From contig JABDRN010000026.1 of NCBI GenBank assembly GCA_013041745.1, forward strand, positions 68,652-132,651: DNA of 64,000 nt. The letters are read 5' to 3'. The number at the start of each line of letters is the position of its first letter. Within the stretch, counting starts at the first letter, position 1. Both the position numbers and the translations under genes were made by a program. Positions 36,719 to 45,535 of the stretch are shown here, piece by piece. The notes under the pieces are model-generated. The model was not told the DNA's origin. It made no database searches and saw only the letters and a program-made list of their open reading frames with translations. Source of the stretch: Gammaproteobacteria bacterium. GTDB taxonomy: Bacteria; Pseudomonadota; Gammaproteobacteria; SZUA-229.

Positions 36719-36919
36719 GCCTACATGGATGTAGGTAAGGGGCGTGAGCAGGATGCGGAAGCTTTGCCTACATGGAAGGCAAAAATTGTTCCAGACAATT
36801 TATTTGCATTTTCGCCATCCCTGGCGGTCATAGTAAGGGGTGTGAGCATTAGGGCAGGACGCCCGTAAGTAGAATAACGCAGGAGCAGTTATCGAGGATG
36901 CGGAAGCTTTGCCTGCATG
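36719..36919. repeat. Duplicated intergenic repeat with small hairpins
   Basis: Two related units lie in the rpoS-Mth938 gap. AGGATGCGGAAGCTTTGCC plus TACATG (36750-36774) recurs with one change at 36895-36919. GTAAGGGGCGTGAGCA (36735-36750) recurs with one change at 36833-36848. In the first unit the two pieces are adjacent; in the second they are separated by about 45 bp. CCTACAT-GG-ATGTAGG (36720-36735) and GGGC-AGGAC-GCCC are additional hairpins. The pattern suggests a dispersed extragenic repeat family. No ORF is present. Confidence 0.7.
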
Positions 36920-36937
36920 ATTAGTGTAGAGGCATCA

Positions 36938-37306
36938 TCATAATATCAGCCCGGCGACCACATCACGCCCCTCACTCATGAGAATGTTATATGTCCTGCA
37001 TGCTGCACCGGTATCCATAAAGTCAACGCCGATACCGTGCTTGATGATAGAGGAATAGACCTCGATCTCAGGAAAAACAAGTCTGTTACCGGTGCCTATG
37101 ATCACCAGTTCGGGCTGAAAGCATAAAATCTCTTCGATGTGACTTGAGGAGAGCCGTTTGATATCAGCAATATTCCAGTTTTCATTAAGCCTGGTAGTGG
37201 TGACAACAAGGCTTTGAGTGAAAGATTTACCGTTAATCGAGACACTGTTTTCGTCATATGCAGTGATCACATAGCCATCTTCCTGGCTGTCTTGAGCAAA
37301 CTTCAT
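36938..37306 (-). CDS. Mth938-like (DUF498) domain protein
   Basis: A 122-residue protein of the Mth938/NDUFAF3-like fold. Typical features are the glycine-hinged centre PELVIIGTGNRLVFPEIEVYSSIIKHGIGVDFMDTGAACRTYNILMSEGRDVVAGLIL. The TGNRLVFP and GIGVDFMDTGAACRTYN stretches are highly conserved in gammaproteobacterial members. The biochemical function is unknown; the eukaryotic relative assists complex I assembly. It is transcribed away from hom, which starts 111 nt from its start codon. Confidence 0.87.
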   Translation of the reverse strand: MKFAQDSQEDGYVITAYDENSVSINGKSFTQSLVVTTTRLNENWNIADIKRLSSSHIEEILCFQPELVIIGTGNRLVFPEIEVYSSIIKHGIGVDFMDTGAACRTYNILMSEGRDVVAGLIL

Positions 37307-37417
37307 TTCATAGTATTCGTAGTATCAGGAATGACATATGTTACACGTTATATGGTGAATGCAGTAGAATATGCGGCTTTAGAATAAGTGTTGCCCTAGG
37401 GTATTGAGGAGGCAGTT

Positions 37418-38728
37418 TTGAGCGCAGTTAAAGTTGGTCTATTGGGGCTGGGAACAGTCGGTGGCGGTACGGCCACAGTTTTGATAAGAAATGCCGAAGA
37501 GATTCAGGCACGATTGGGTCGTACTATCGAGATATCTCATGTTGCCGGATTACACATTGCGTCACAGACCATCGTCGATCCGGCAAAAACAAAACTGACA
37601 GAAGATGCTTTTGAGGTAGTCAATGACCCGGATGTGCAAATCGTAGTAGAGCTCATCGGTGGTTATACCCTGGCAAAAGACCTGGTATTAAAAGCTATAG
37701 AAAACGGCAAACATGTTGTTACGGCAAACAAAGCATTGATCGCGACGCATGGCCCTGAGATCATGCGGGCTGCAGCGGCGCAGGGGGTCAGTGTCAGCTA
37801 TGAAGCAGCCGTTGCTGGTGGTATACCTATCATCAAGGCGATGCGTGAAGGCCTTGCTGCGAACAAGATTCAATGGATTGCAGGTATCATCAATGGAACT
37901 GGTAATTTTATTTTGACAGAGATGCGCGACAAGGGGCGTGATTTTGCTGATGTACTCAAAGAGGCGCAGCAGCTGGGTTATGCCGAAGCTGATCCTACCT
38001 TCGACGTAGAAGGTATCGATGCGGCGCATAAGTTAACAATACTTGCTTCGCTGGCGTTTGGCATCGAGCTCCAGTTTGATAAGACATATACAGAAGGCAT
38101 CAGCAAGATTACGACGGAAGATGTCAACTACGCTGAAGAGTTGGGTTATCGTATAAAACATCTGGGTATTACCCGTAAAACTGATAAAGGTATAGAGCTA
38201 CGTGTGCATCCGACTCTGATACCTGAGAAACGACTGATAGCAAATGTTGACGGTGTAATGAACGCAGTGCTGGTGCAGGGTGATGCTGTTGGCCCGACCC
38301 TGTATTATGGTGCAGGTGCCGGTGCTGAACCGACCGCATCTGCAGTCGTTGCAGATATTATAGATACGGTGAGAACTATCGATGCACCTCTACATCACAA
38401 GGTTCCGCTACTGGGTTTTCAAGATGATGCGATCAGAGATACCCCGGTACTCGCTATTGATGATGTCGAGTCAGCATATTACCTGAGGATGCTTGCCGAA
38501 GATCATCCGGGTGTTTTAGCTGAAGTGTCAGATACTTTCGCCAAGAACAGTATCAGTATCGAAGCCGTTATACAAAAGGAGCCTGCAACTGGAGAGAACA
38601 CGGTGCACTTGGTGATGCTGACGCAAAAATGTGTTGAGTCGACTGTCAATCAGGCGATAAAAGCTGTTGAGAGCCTGGGTTCAGTGCAGGGTGCTGTCGT
38701 GCGTATTCGGATGGAGCACCTGGATTGA
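37418..38728 (+). CDS. hom: Homoserine dehydrogenase with ACT domain
   Basis: A 436-residue enzyme reducing aspartate semialdehyde to homoserine in threonine/methionine synthesis. The Rossmann motif is VGLLGLGTVGGGTATVL. Catalytic-domain landmarks are TANKALIATHGPEIM, YEAAVAGGIPIIKAMREGL and GIINGTGNFILTEM, with the proton-transfer Lys in DAAHKLTILASLAFG. The C-terminal ACT domain (YYLRMLAEDHPGVLAEVSDTF) implies threonine feedback. The start is a TTG spaced 5 nt from a perfect AGGAGG, an uncommon but convincing start. Confidence 0.96.
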   Translation: MSAVKVGLLGLGTVGGGTATVLIRNAEEIQARLGRTIEISHVAGLHIASQTIVDPAKTKLTEDAFEVVNDPDVQIVVELIGGYTLAKDLVLKAIENGKHVVTANKALIATHGPEIMRAAAAQGVSVSYEAAVAGGIPIIKAMREGLAANKIQWIAGIINGTGNFILTEMRDKGRDFADVLKEAQQLGYAEADPTFDVEGIDAAHKLTILASLAFGIELQFDKTYTEGISKITTEDVNYAEELGYRIKHLGITRKTDKGIELRVHPTLIPEKRLIANVDGVMNAVLVQGDAVGPTLYYGAGAGAEPTASAVVADIIDTVRTIDAPLHHKVPLLGFQDDAIRDTPVLAIDDVESAYYLRMLAEDHPGVLAEVSDTFAKNSISIEAVIQKEPATGENTVHLVMLTQKCVESTVNQAIKAVESLGSVQGAVVRIRMEHLD

Positions 38729-38783
38729 TTTTTGCTTTTTGAACGATGCATTTTTCTTGCACTTCTAACATCATTTCTCTTTC

Positions 38784-39513
38784 TCTGTAGGAGCGGAACC
38801 TTGTTCCGCGATCTCCCTTAGACGCTGCCCAGGTACGTGAATTGTTACCGTGAGTTTCGCCTTTTACGGCGAGTCACTTTTTTTCAGTAGCAAAAGAAAA
38901 GTAACCAAAAGAATGCCATCCCACCTTGTTTGCCCCGAGAAAAGGACTCGGGGTGCCTGAATTCATCACTGTTATCAACGAGCCCGCTCTGATGCGCCGT
39001 CCGGGCGCACAGAGCTAAATTCGCCTTCCCTGGCGAATTTACTCTACCAATAGTGATGAATTCAGCAAACAAAAAGGGAGCAAAAAACCTAAAAGCAAAA
39101 CGGGCGCTTATTAAAGGGTCTGGCAATACTCAGCAACACCTGTTTTTTCTGTTGATTTTTATCCACCTCCACAAGCCACCGAGACAGTGCAGTGATCATG
39201 GGCTTTCTGTGAAAACTGTCTGAGCGCTTTCTGCGAGTTTTTTCACAACATGATCACTGCACTGTCTCGGTGGCTACCCCTGTGTTTTCTACAGGGGCGT
39301 AGTGGTAGTGGCGGCTTTTTTTGGTTACTTTTTTTAGCTGCTGAAAAAAAGTGACTCGCCGTAAAAGGCGAAACTCACGGTAACAATCCACGTACCTAAG
39401 TGGCATCTAAAAGAGAATTCGCGGAACAAGACTATTCAGTATATCCCTATGCTTCACCCTTATCGGGGCTTACTTGAAAAACTGTTCCAGACTGTTTTTT
39501 CTGCTCCTACAGA
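38784..39513. repeat. Composite palindromic element: nested inverted repeats, no gene
   Basis: A gene-free 730-bp block bounded by 11-bp terminal inverted repeats (TCTGTAGGAGC, 38784-38794; GCTCCTACAGA, 39503-39513). Inside are: 12-bp arms (38800-38811 / 39419-39430); 60-bp arms 58/60 identical (38831-38890 / 39338-39397), which continue imperfectly through GTAACCAAAA; 14-bp arms (38957-38970 / 39052-39065) enclosing hairpins at 38993-39009 and 39017-39040; and a perfect 27-bp hairpin (39174-39200 / 39249-39275). Further 7-bp hairpins lie at 38933-38953 and 39277-39297. The left end GTAGGAGCGGAACCTTGTTCCGCGA is REP-like. No transposase is present. The rest of the 38729-39595 gap holds only the terminator listed next. 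Confidence 0.93.
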
Positions 39514-39546
39514 GTGCATCATCTGCACAGTGAGAACCGCAGAAAC

Positions 39547-39576
39547 AAAAAAGCCTCGTGAAAACGAGGCTTTTTT
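39547..39576. terminator. Bidirectional rho-independent terminator
   Basis: AAAAAAGCCTCG-TGAAAA-CGAGGCTTTTTT is a perfect 12-bp stem with A and T tracts on both sides, 20 bp beyond the minus-strand BI-1 gene stop. It can end transcription of that gene and block read-through from the plus strand. Confidence 0.93.
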
Positions 39577-39595
39577 AAATTGAAATCAGCGGAGC

Positions 39596-40255
39596 TTAAT
39601 CATTACCAGAGAATGCACCCAAAATATGCAGCAAACTCAGGAACAGGTTGTAGATGCTGATATACAGTGAAACTGTCGCCATGATGTAATTAGTCTCGCC
39701 ACCATGGATGATTTCACTGGTCTGGTACAGGATCATACCTGACATCAATAATACGAACATACCCGATACTGCAAGAGATAGTACAGGCATACTGAATATG
39801 AATGCACCCAGTCCGGCAAGGAAAGCAACCATGATGCCGACCATCAGGAAACCACCCATGAAGCTGAAATCCTTACGGCTGGTCAATACATAGCCTGAGA
39901 GAGCCAGGAATATTGCACCAGTACCACCTAATGCTGTCATTACGAGCTGTGCGCCATTAGTGGTAGCGAGGTATGCATTAAGAATTGGACCCAGGGTTAA
40001 ACCCATGAAACCTGTCAGCATAAATACGAAGAATATGCCCAATCCGCTGTCTCGGAACTTGGCAGTCAAGAACAAAAGTGCTATGTAACCTACCAGTGTC
40101 ATCAGTCCGAAGTGGGGCAGGTTTAATGTCATGGAGATACCAGCCGTAGCCGCACTGAACAATAATGTGAGTGCTAGCAAGGCATAGGTATTCTTTAAAA
40201 CCTTGTTGGTCGCAAGTATCTGTGATTCTGAACGAGCGGTTGATATAGATTGCAT
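39596..40255 (-). CDS. Bax inhibitor-1/YccA family membrane protein
   Basis: A 219-residue inner-membrane protein with seven hydrophobic helices. Family stretches are NKVLKNTYALLALTLLFSAATAGISM, FMLTGFMGLTLGPILNAYL and YQTSEIIHGGETNYIMATVSLYISIYNLFLSLLHIL; the last contains the conserved di-aspartate-equivalent region of the BI-1 fold. Bacterial members (YccA, YbhL) modulate FtsH or act as pH-sensitive calcium leaks. It stands alone with its own terminator and a 374-bp promoter region shared divergently with sqr. Confidence 0.9.
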   Translation of the reverse strand: MQSISTARSESQILATNKVLKNTYALLALTLLFSAATAGISMTLNLPHFGLMTLVGYIALLFLTAKFRDSGLGIFFVFMLTGFMGLTLGPILNAYLATTNGAQLVMTALGGTGAIFLALSGYVLTSRKDFSFMGGFLMVGIMVAFLAGLGAFIFSMPVLSLAVSGMFVLLMSGMILYQTSEIIHGGETNYIMATVSLYISIYNLFLSLLHILGAFSGND

Positions 40256-41898
<1,643 letters not shown>

Positions 41899-41918
41899 AT
41901 ATACTTTCATAATAAAAA

Positions 41919-41939
41919 GCCCGGTATACCCGGGCCTTA
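41919..41939. terminator. Terminator after sqr
   Basis: GCCCGG-TATAC-CCGGGC forms a 6-bp GC-rich stem, preceded by AAAAA and followed by CTTATTA, between the convergent sqr and fisR stops. It could serve both strands weakly. Confidence 0.8.
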
Positions 41940-41964
41940 TTACAACTAAAAGAAACCTTGATAA

Positions 41965-43353
41965 CTAGGATTGAATCCTGTTTTTGCCTACATCCTGAAG
42001 GTTGTACTGTTTTAACTTGCGATATAGAGTGCGTTCGCTGATACATAGTTCTTCGGCGACCTTTGCACGATGCCCGCCATGTTGATGCAGCAGTGACTCT
42101 ATGTGAGTGGCTTCTACATCGGTCAAGGAACGATTGGTGCTCGGTGTGTTGGTTTTTATGTCACGAGTTTGTTTGCGACGGTCAGCCAGTGGATTGATGT
42201 ATACGTTTGTAAAATTATTTAGTTGTAATTGTTCGCTGCTTATCAACCCGCTGGTCGCAATAGCGGCAGCTTTCTGTAATATGTTGTAGAGCTCTCTGAT
42301 GTTTCCGGGGTAATCATAATTTTGCAGTACCTCAAGAGCTTCTTCTGATATACGGTTAACGGAACCATTATGTGACCTGGTCTTTTCCAGCATGGCTTTG
42401 ACCAGTGGAGCGATATCTGTCCGACGTTCGCGTAGAGGTGGGATGGTGATCGATATACCCGCAATACGATAATATAAATCTGCCCTAAAAGTTCCGTTCT
42501 CCACCATCTTGCGAAGATTGTTATGTGTAGCGCAGACGACGCGGACATCAACATGAAGGTCTTCACGACCACCTAAGCGTCTGTAATAGCCAGTCTCCAG
42601 TGCCCGTAATAAGCGCCCCTGTAAGGGCAGTGGCACTTCACCGATCTCGTCGAGGAAAAGCGTGCCATGCTCGGCTGACTCTATCAGTCCATGTCTGCGA
42701 CCAACACAGCCAGTGAAGGCGCCGCGTTCATGACCGAACAGCTCACTTTCAAAGATTCCTTCAGAAATCGAGGTGCAATCAATCGAAATAAAAGGGTGTG
42801 CTTTACGGTGTGATTTATTATGAATAAACTTCGCTGCCAGCTCTTTGCCGACGCCGCTTTCACCATTAAGCAATATCGGTACATCTGATGCTGCAGCACC
42901 TGACATCTCTTCAATACAGGCAAGAAAGGCGGGAGAGGTGCCGAGCATGCGCTGTTGATCACAGCCTAATTCGTCTGTTTTTGCGATAGGAAATACTGCT
43001 TCACCAAGAAACAGTTCACCATCGGTGCCAAAAATCGGTGAGCCCTTGATCCGTACATGCTCTTCTTCATTGTTATGATCGTAATGGATATGTAAAACCT
43101 GGTGAGGCGCTTTTGTTTCAAATACTTTTTTGTGGGGGCAGTCTTCACCATTTAAATGGCAGGGAACGTCCGAGTGGTGTGATACCTGGTGGCATTTTTG
43201 ACCAACAATTTTTTTACGGTCAGTAGCGTAAGCGCTGCAGTAGGCCTCGTTAGCGGCGATGATGTTGTAATCTTTATCTATGACAACAAAACCATTATCT
43301 GACGCATCGATAATACTCTGTAAGCTAATCGGGAACCGGTTTGAGAATGTCAT
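41965..43353 (-). CDS. fisR: FisR-like sigma-54-dependent activator with cysteine-containing PAS sensor
   Basis: A 462-residue enhancer-binding protein. A PAS-type sensor spans about residues 8-125 with C54, C65 and C72 in GQKCHQVSHHSDVPCHLNGEDC. The spacing (11 and 7) is the same as the C53/C64/C71 triad of Cupriavidus FisR, the sulfane-sulfur sensor that activates sqr and persulfide dioxygenase. The AAA+ domain has Walker A GESGVGKE (164-171), GTLFLDEIGEVPL (Walker B) and the sigma-54 contact loop written GAFTGC (211-216) rather than GAFTGA. A C-terminal Fis-type HTH (HRAKVAEELCISERTLYRKL) closes the protein. Convergence with sqr strongly supports the regulatory link. Confidence 0.9.
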   Translation of the reverse strand: MTFSNRFPISLQSIIDASDNGFVVIDKDYNIIAANEAYCSAYATDRKKIVGQKCHQVSHHSDVPCHLNGEDCPHKKVFETKAPHQVLHIHYDHNNEEEHVRIKGSPIFGTDGELFLGEAVFPIAKTDELGCDQQRMLGTSPAFLACIEEMSGAAASDVPILLNGESGVGKELAAKFIHNKSHRKAHPFISIDCTSISEGIFESELFGHERGAFTGCVGRRHGLIESAEHGTLFLDEIGEVPLPLQGRLLRALETGYYRRLGGREDLHVDVRVVCATHNNLRKMVENGTFRADLYYRIAGISITIPPLRERRTDIAPLVKAMLEKTRSHNGSVNRISEEALEVLQNYDYPGNIRELYNILQKAAAIATSGLISSEQLQLNNFTNVYINPLADRRKQTRDIKTNTPSTNRSLTDVEATHIESLLHQHGGHRAKVAEELCISERTLYRKLKQYNLQDVGKNRIQS

Positions 43354-43554
43354 ATTGCCTCACTGTGCTGTCATAATGACATGAGATTTCCGAAGTATAA
43401 TTTAATTATATTAACAAATCAATATGTTATAACAATGTCGCGCTAAAGTGAGATATGACATCGAAGAAAAACATGTCATGAATAATCAATGAAGTGTAAA
43501 GATTTGCTGACGATTACCCGTGTAATTATTTTTACAAAACTATTCAAAGGTCTA

Positions 43555-43582
43555 TTGAATACTTGATGAAATCACGTAATAT
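43555..43582 (+). promoter_or_regulatory. Likely promoter of tRNA-Ser
   Basis: TTGAAT (43555-43560) and TAATAT (43577-43582) are 16 bp apart, followed by the GC-rich stretch ACGCGC typical of stringently controlled stable-RNA promoters, about 28 bp before the tRNA. Confidence 0.65.
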
Positions 43583-43609
43583 ACGCGCTTTCTCGGATTA
43601 CGAGATCTA

Positions 43610-43700
43610 GGAAGGGTGGCTGAGCGGTTGAAAGCACCAGTCTTGAAAACTGGCAAGGGTTTATAGCCCTTCGTGGGTTCAAATCCCACCTCTTCCGCCA
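43610..43700 (+). tRNA. tRNA-Ser (anticodon TGA), CCA encoded
   Basis: The 91-nt cloverleaf begins GGAAGGGTGGCTGAG and ends CCTCTTCCGCCA. The acceptor stem pairs over seven positions with one G-T. The anticodon loop CTTGAAA shows TGA, reading UCA codons. A long variable arm (GCAAGGGTTTATAGCCCTTCG) marks a class II tRNA, and the T-loop is GTTCAAATC. The 82-residue minus-strand ORF over it is the familiar false ORF reading EEVGFEPTKG. Confidence 0.97.
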
Positions 43701-43705
43701 TACAT

Positions 43706-43737
43706 AAAAAAAGGCCCTCTACGCGGGGCCTTTTTTT
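43706..43737. terminator. Terminator after tRNA-Ser
   Basis: AAAAAAAGGCCC-TCTACGCG-GGGCCTTTTTTT is a perfect 12-bp stem with a T7 end, six bases after the tRNA. It is symmetric enough to stop transcription in both directions. Confidence 0.93.
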
Positions 43738-43756
43738 ATTTTGTAAATTCCCGGTT

Positions 43757-44089
43757 TTAGTGACGAGCTCTTGGTAATTGTGAGTGAACCGCCGGTTCAC
43801 CGGATGGTTGTGGATGACGTCTGTATTTGTTTAGTCTGACTAATTTGCAGCCATCATCAGTTAAATCATCATATCTAAAAAATCCAGATCGATATGCTTC
43901 GACTACGAGCTCTCTAGCAACAGAATCGGTCGGATCGCTTTTCTGGTATGGTAATTTTTTTAATTTTTCGACAGCGTCCTGCAGCAGGATTTCATTGATT
44001 ATTATCGGGTCTTTAACGTAGCTTCGTAAATGTGCCTTAATCCTGAACTCTTCTAAAACGTCATTTTGCTTCTTGTTTGAATTAAACAT
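43757..44089 (-). CDS. Hypothetical small cytosolic protein
   Basis: A 110-residue hydrophilic protein that I do not recognise. It is probably helical in its N-terminal two thirds (DVLEEFRIKAHLRSYVKDPIIINEILLQDAVEKLKKL). It has an internal stretch VARELVVEAYRSGFFRYDDL and a basic, proline-containing C terminus (RRHPQPSGEPAVHSQLPRARH). The ATG is preceded by CCGGAGA, a fair ribosome-binding site, which supports a real gene. It has no paralogue nearby and lies between the tRNA terminator and the divergent trxC. Confidence 0.62.
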   Translation of the reverse strand: MFNSNKKQNDVLEEFRIKAHLRSYVKDPIIINEILLQDAVEKLKKLPYQKSDPTDSVARELVVEAYRSGFFRYDDLTDDGCKLVRLNKYRRHPQPSGEPAVHSQLPRARH

Positions 44090-44289
44090 AGATTTCTCCG
44101 GCTTGTTGTATGACTTAATGGTAGCCAGCTAGCCTTGGTGATAATTGACTAAATACGCCAATGGTTTGACGAGTATTTGAACGTAGGACAGAATATGTCA
44201 GTGGCATGATTAGATAGACGCAAGACAACTTGAATCTGATAAAAATACCCATATTAAATGTCTAATCAACTGATTTAAAAGAGATAAAT

Positions 44290-44724
44290 ATGAGTGATCT
44301 AATACATGTTGTGTGTCCTTCATGTGATGCAGTAAACCGAATTCCGGCAGCTAAGCTGACTGCAGCCCCTTCTTGTGGTAATTGTCGAAAAAGTCTGTTT
44401 AGTCAACACCCTGTGAACCTTCATTCAGGTAACTTTCAGAAACACATAAGTCGCAGCGATATCCCTGTTGTTGTTGATTTCTGGGCACCCTGGTGTGGTC
44501 CCTGCAAGATGATGGCGCCTGCCTTTGAACAAGCCACGGCGGCACTGGAACCGAGAGTTCGCTTCGCCAAATTGAATACCGAAGATGAGCAGGTAATAGG
44601 ATCTAATTTAAACATCAGGAGCATACCAACCATGGTAGTGTTCAAGAATGGCAGAGAGGTGGCCAGGCAGTCTGGTGCAATGAGTGCGTCAGATATACAA
44701 ACCTGGGTAAGAAATCTCGTCTGA
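44290..44724 (+). CDS. trxC: Thioredoxin 2 with zinc-binding N terminus
   Basis: A 144-residue TrxC. The N-terminal zinc motif has two CxxC pairs (VCPSCDAV and SCGNCRKSL). The thioredoxin fold follows, with WAPWCGPCKMMAPAFEQ and the cis-Pro RSIPTMVVFKNG. It reduces cytosolic disulfides and is often induced by oxidative stress; it may serve the ArsC at 29 kb. It has its own 200-bp upstream region. Confidence 0.95.
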   Translation: MSDLIHVVCPSCDAVNRIPAAKLTAAPSCGNCRKSLFSQHPVNLHSGNFQKHISRSDIPVVVDFWAPWCGPCKMMAPAFEQATAALEPRVRFAKLNTEDEQVIGSNLNIRSIPTMVVFKNGREVARQSGAMSASDIQTWVRNLV

Positions 44725-44917
44725 GATATTATGATTTTATTAGTTTGGTGAATTCTTACTCATTTTTTTTAAATTTCAGGCAAGTATTCCGAATAATCGC
44801 GATTAGAATGTGTATATAAGGAGAAATGGAAGTTACTGAATTTTTTGACAAAAACTAATTTTTCATAGAAACTCCTACAACCTAATATAAATTTACAAAA
44901 ATAACAGGATTTACTTG

Positions 44918-45316
44918 ATGGCAGATTTATTCTCAGATGAATGGGCGCAAGCCTATAAGGACGCATGGAACTCAGATGATGAAATAACTGGCTCATTGGC
45001 GCGTGCAGGCTTTAATTCGGTCGTGGCTTTTGGCTTACAGGGTGATAGCGATCCGGCATTTGTCATGTCTATTCAAAACGGCATGATTTCGGCAGTAAAT
45101 AACTCATCAATAGATGACGTTAAATGGGATATCCGGGCAAACAAAGATGACTGGATGTCGCTCATCGTTAAACCGCCAGGTTTGATGAAGCTGGGGATTG
45201 CTTATACTTCACGAAAACTCCGCTTTATTAAAGGTGACTACGCGACGATGATAAAAGACCCTAGTCTGGCGGGAGCTTTTGTTAAATCATTCGCTCTTAT
45301 GGGGAAAGTACTTTAG
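44918..45316 (+). CDS. SCP2 sterol-carrier-type small protein
   Basis: A 132-residue protein that reads like bacterial SCP-2 family members: ADLFSDEWAQAYKDAWNSDDEI, GFNSVVAFGLQGDSDPAFVMSIQNGMI, DVKWDIRANKDDWMSLIVKPPGLMKLGIAYTSRKLRFIKGDYATMIKDPSLAGAFVKSFALMG. The fold binds hydrophobic ligands; the physiological ligand in this group is unknown. ATG at 44918 is preferred to the TTG three bases upstream. It is monocistronic with a strong terminator. Confidence 0.82.
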   Translation: MADLFSDEWAQAYKDAWNSDDEITGSLARAGFNSVVAFGLQGDSDPAFVMSIQNGMISAVNNSSIDDVKWDIRANKDDWMSLIVKPPGLMKLGIAYTSRKLRFIKGDYATMIKDPSLAGAFVKSFALMGKVL

Positions 45317-45368
45317 TCGGTCTGTTTTAAATTTTTTGCATGAACTTTTGAGTAGCAGTAGTTTCTGC

Positions 45369-45398
45369 AAAAAAGGCTGGTATATACCAGCCTTTTTT
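45369..45398. terminator. Terminator after SCP2 gene
   Basis: AAAAAAGGCTGGTA-TA-TACCAGCCTTTTTT is a perfect 14-bp self-complementary hairpin with T6, 52 nt beyond the stop. Confidence 0.93.
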
Positions 45399-45535
45399 AT
45401 TTTCACCTGTGTTTGACTCTCATTCATTGATGATGACAAGTCATATAACATGCTGAACAATGCTTAAGGTTTGGTGTCGGTATACTATCAGTAGATTTTT
45501 TCTTAATAGATTATTTTTATGTTTGAGTTCAATTG

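Noticed and set aside
38884-39126. 80-residue minus-strand ORF inside the palindromic element
   Set aside because: It spans arms and hairpins of the inverted-repeat element, has no family features, and similar translations are commonly annotated only because the repeat is open.
38784-39513. Retron msr-msd or group II intron interpretation of the palindromic element
   Set aside because: No reverse transcriptase ORF is present in or near it, and the terminal repeats fit a DNA element better.
43552-43800. 82-residue minus-strand ORF reading EEVGFEPTKGYKPLPVFKTGAFNRSATLP
   Set aside because: It is the reverse complement of tRNA-Ser(UGA) and its terminator, a well-known false ORF.
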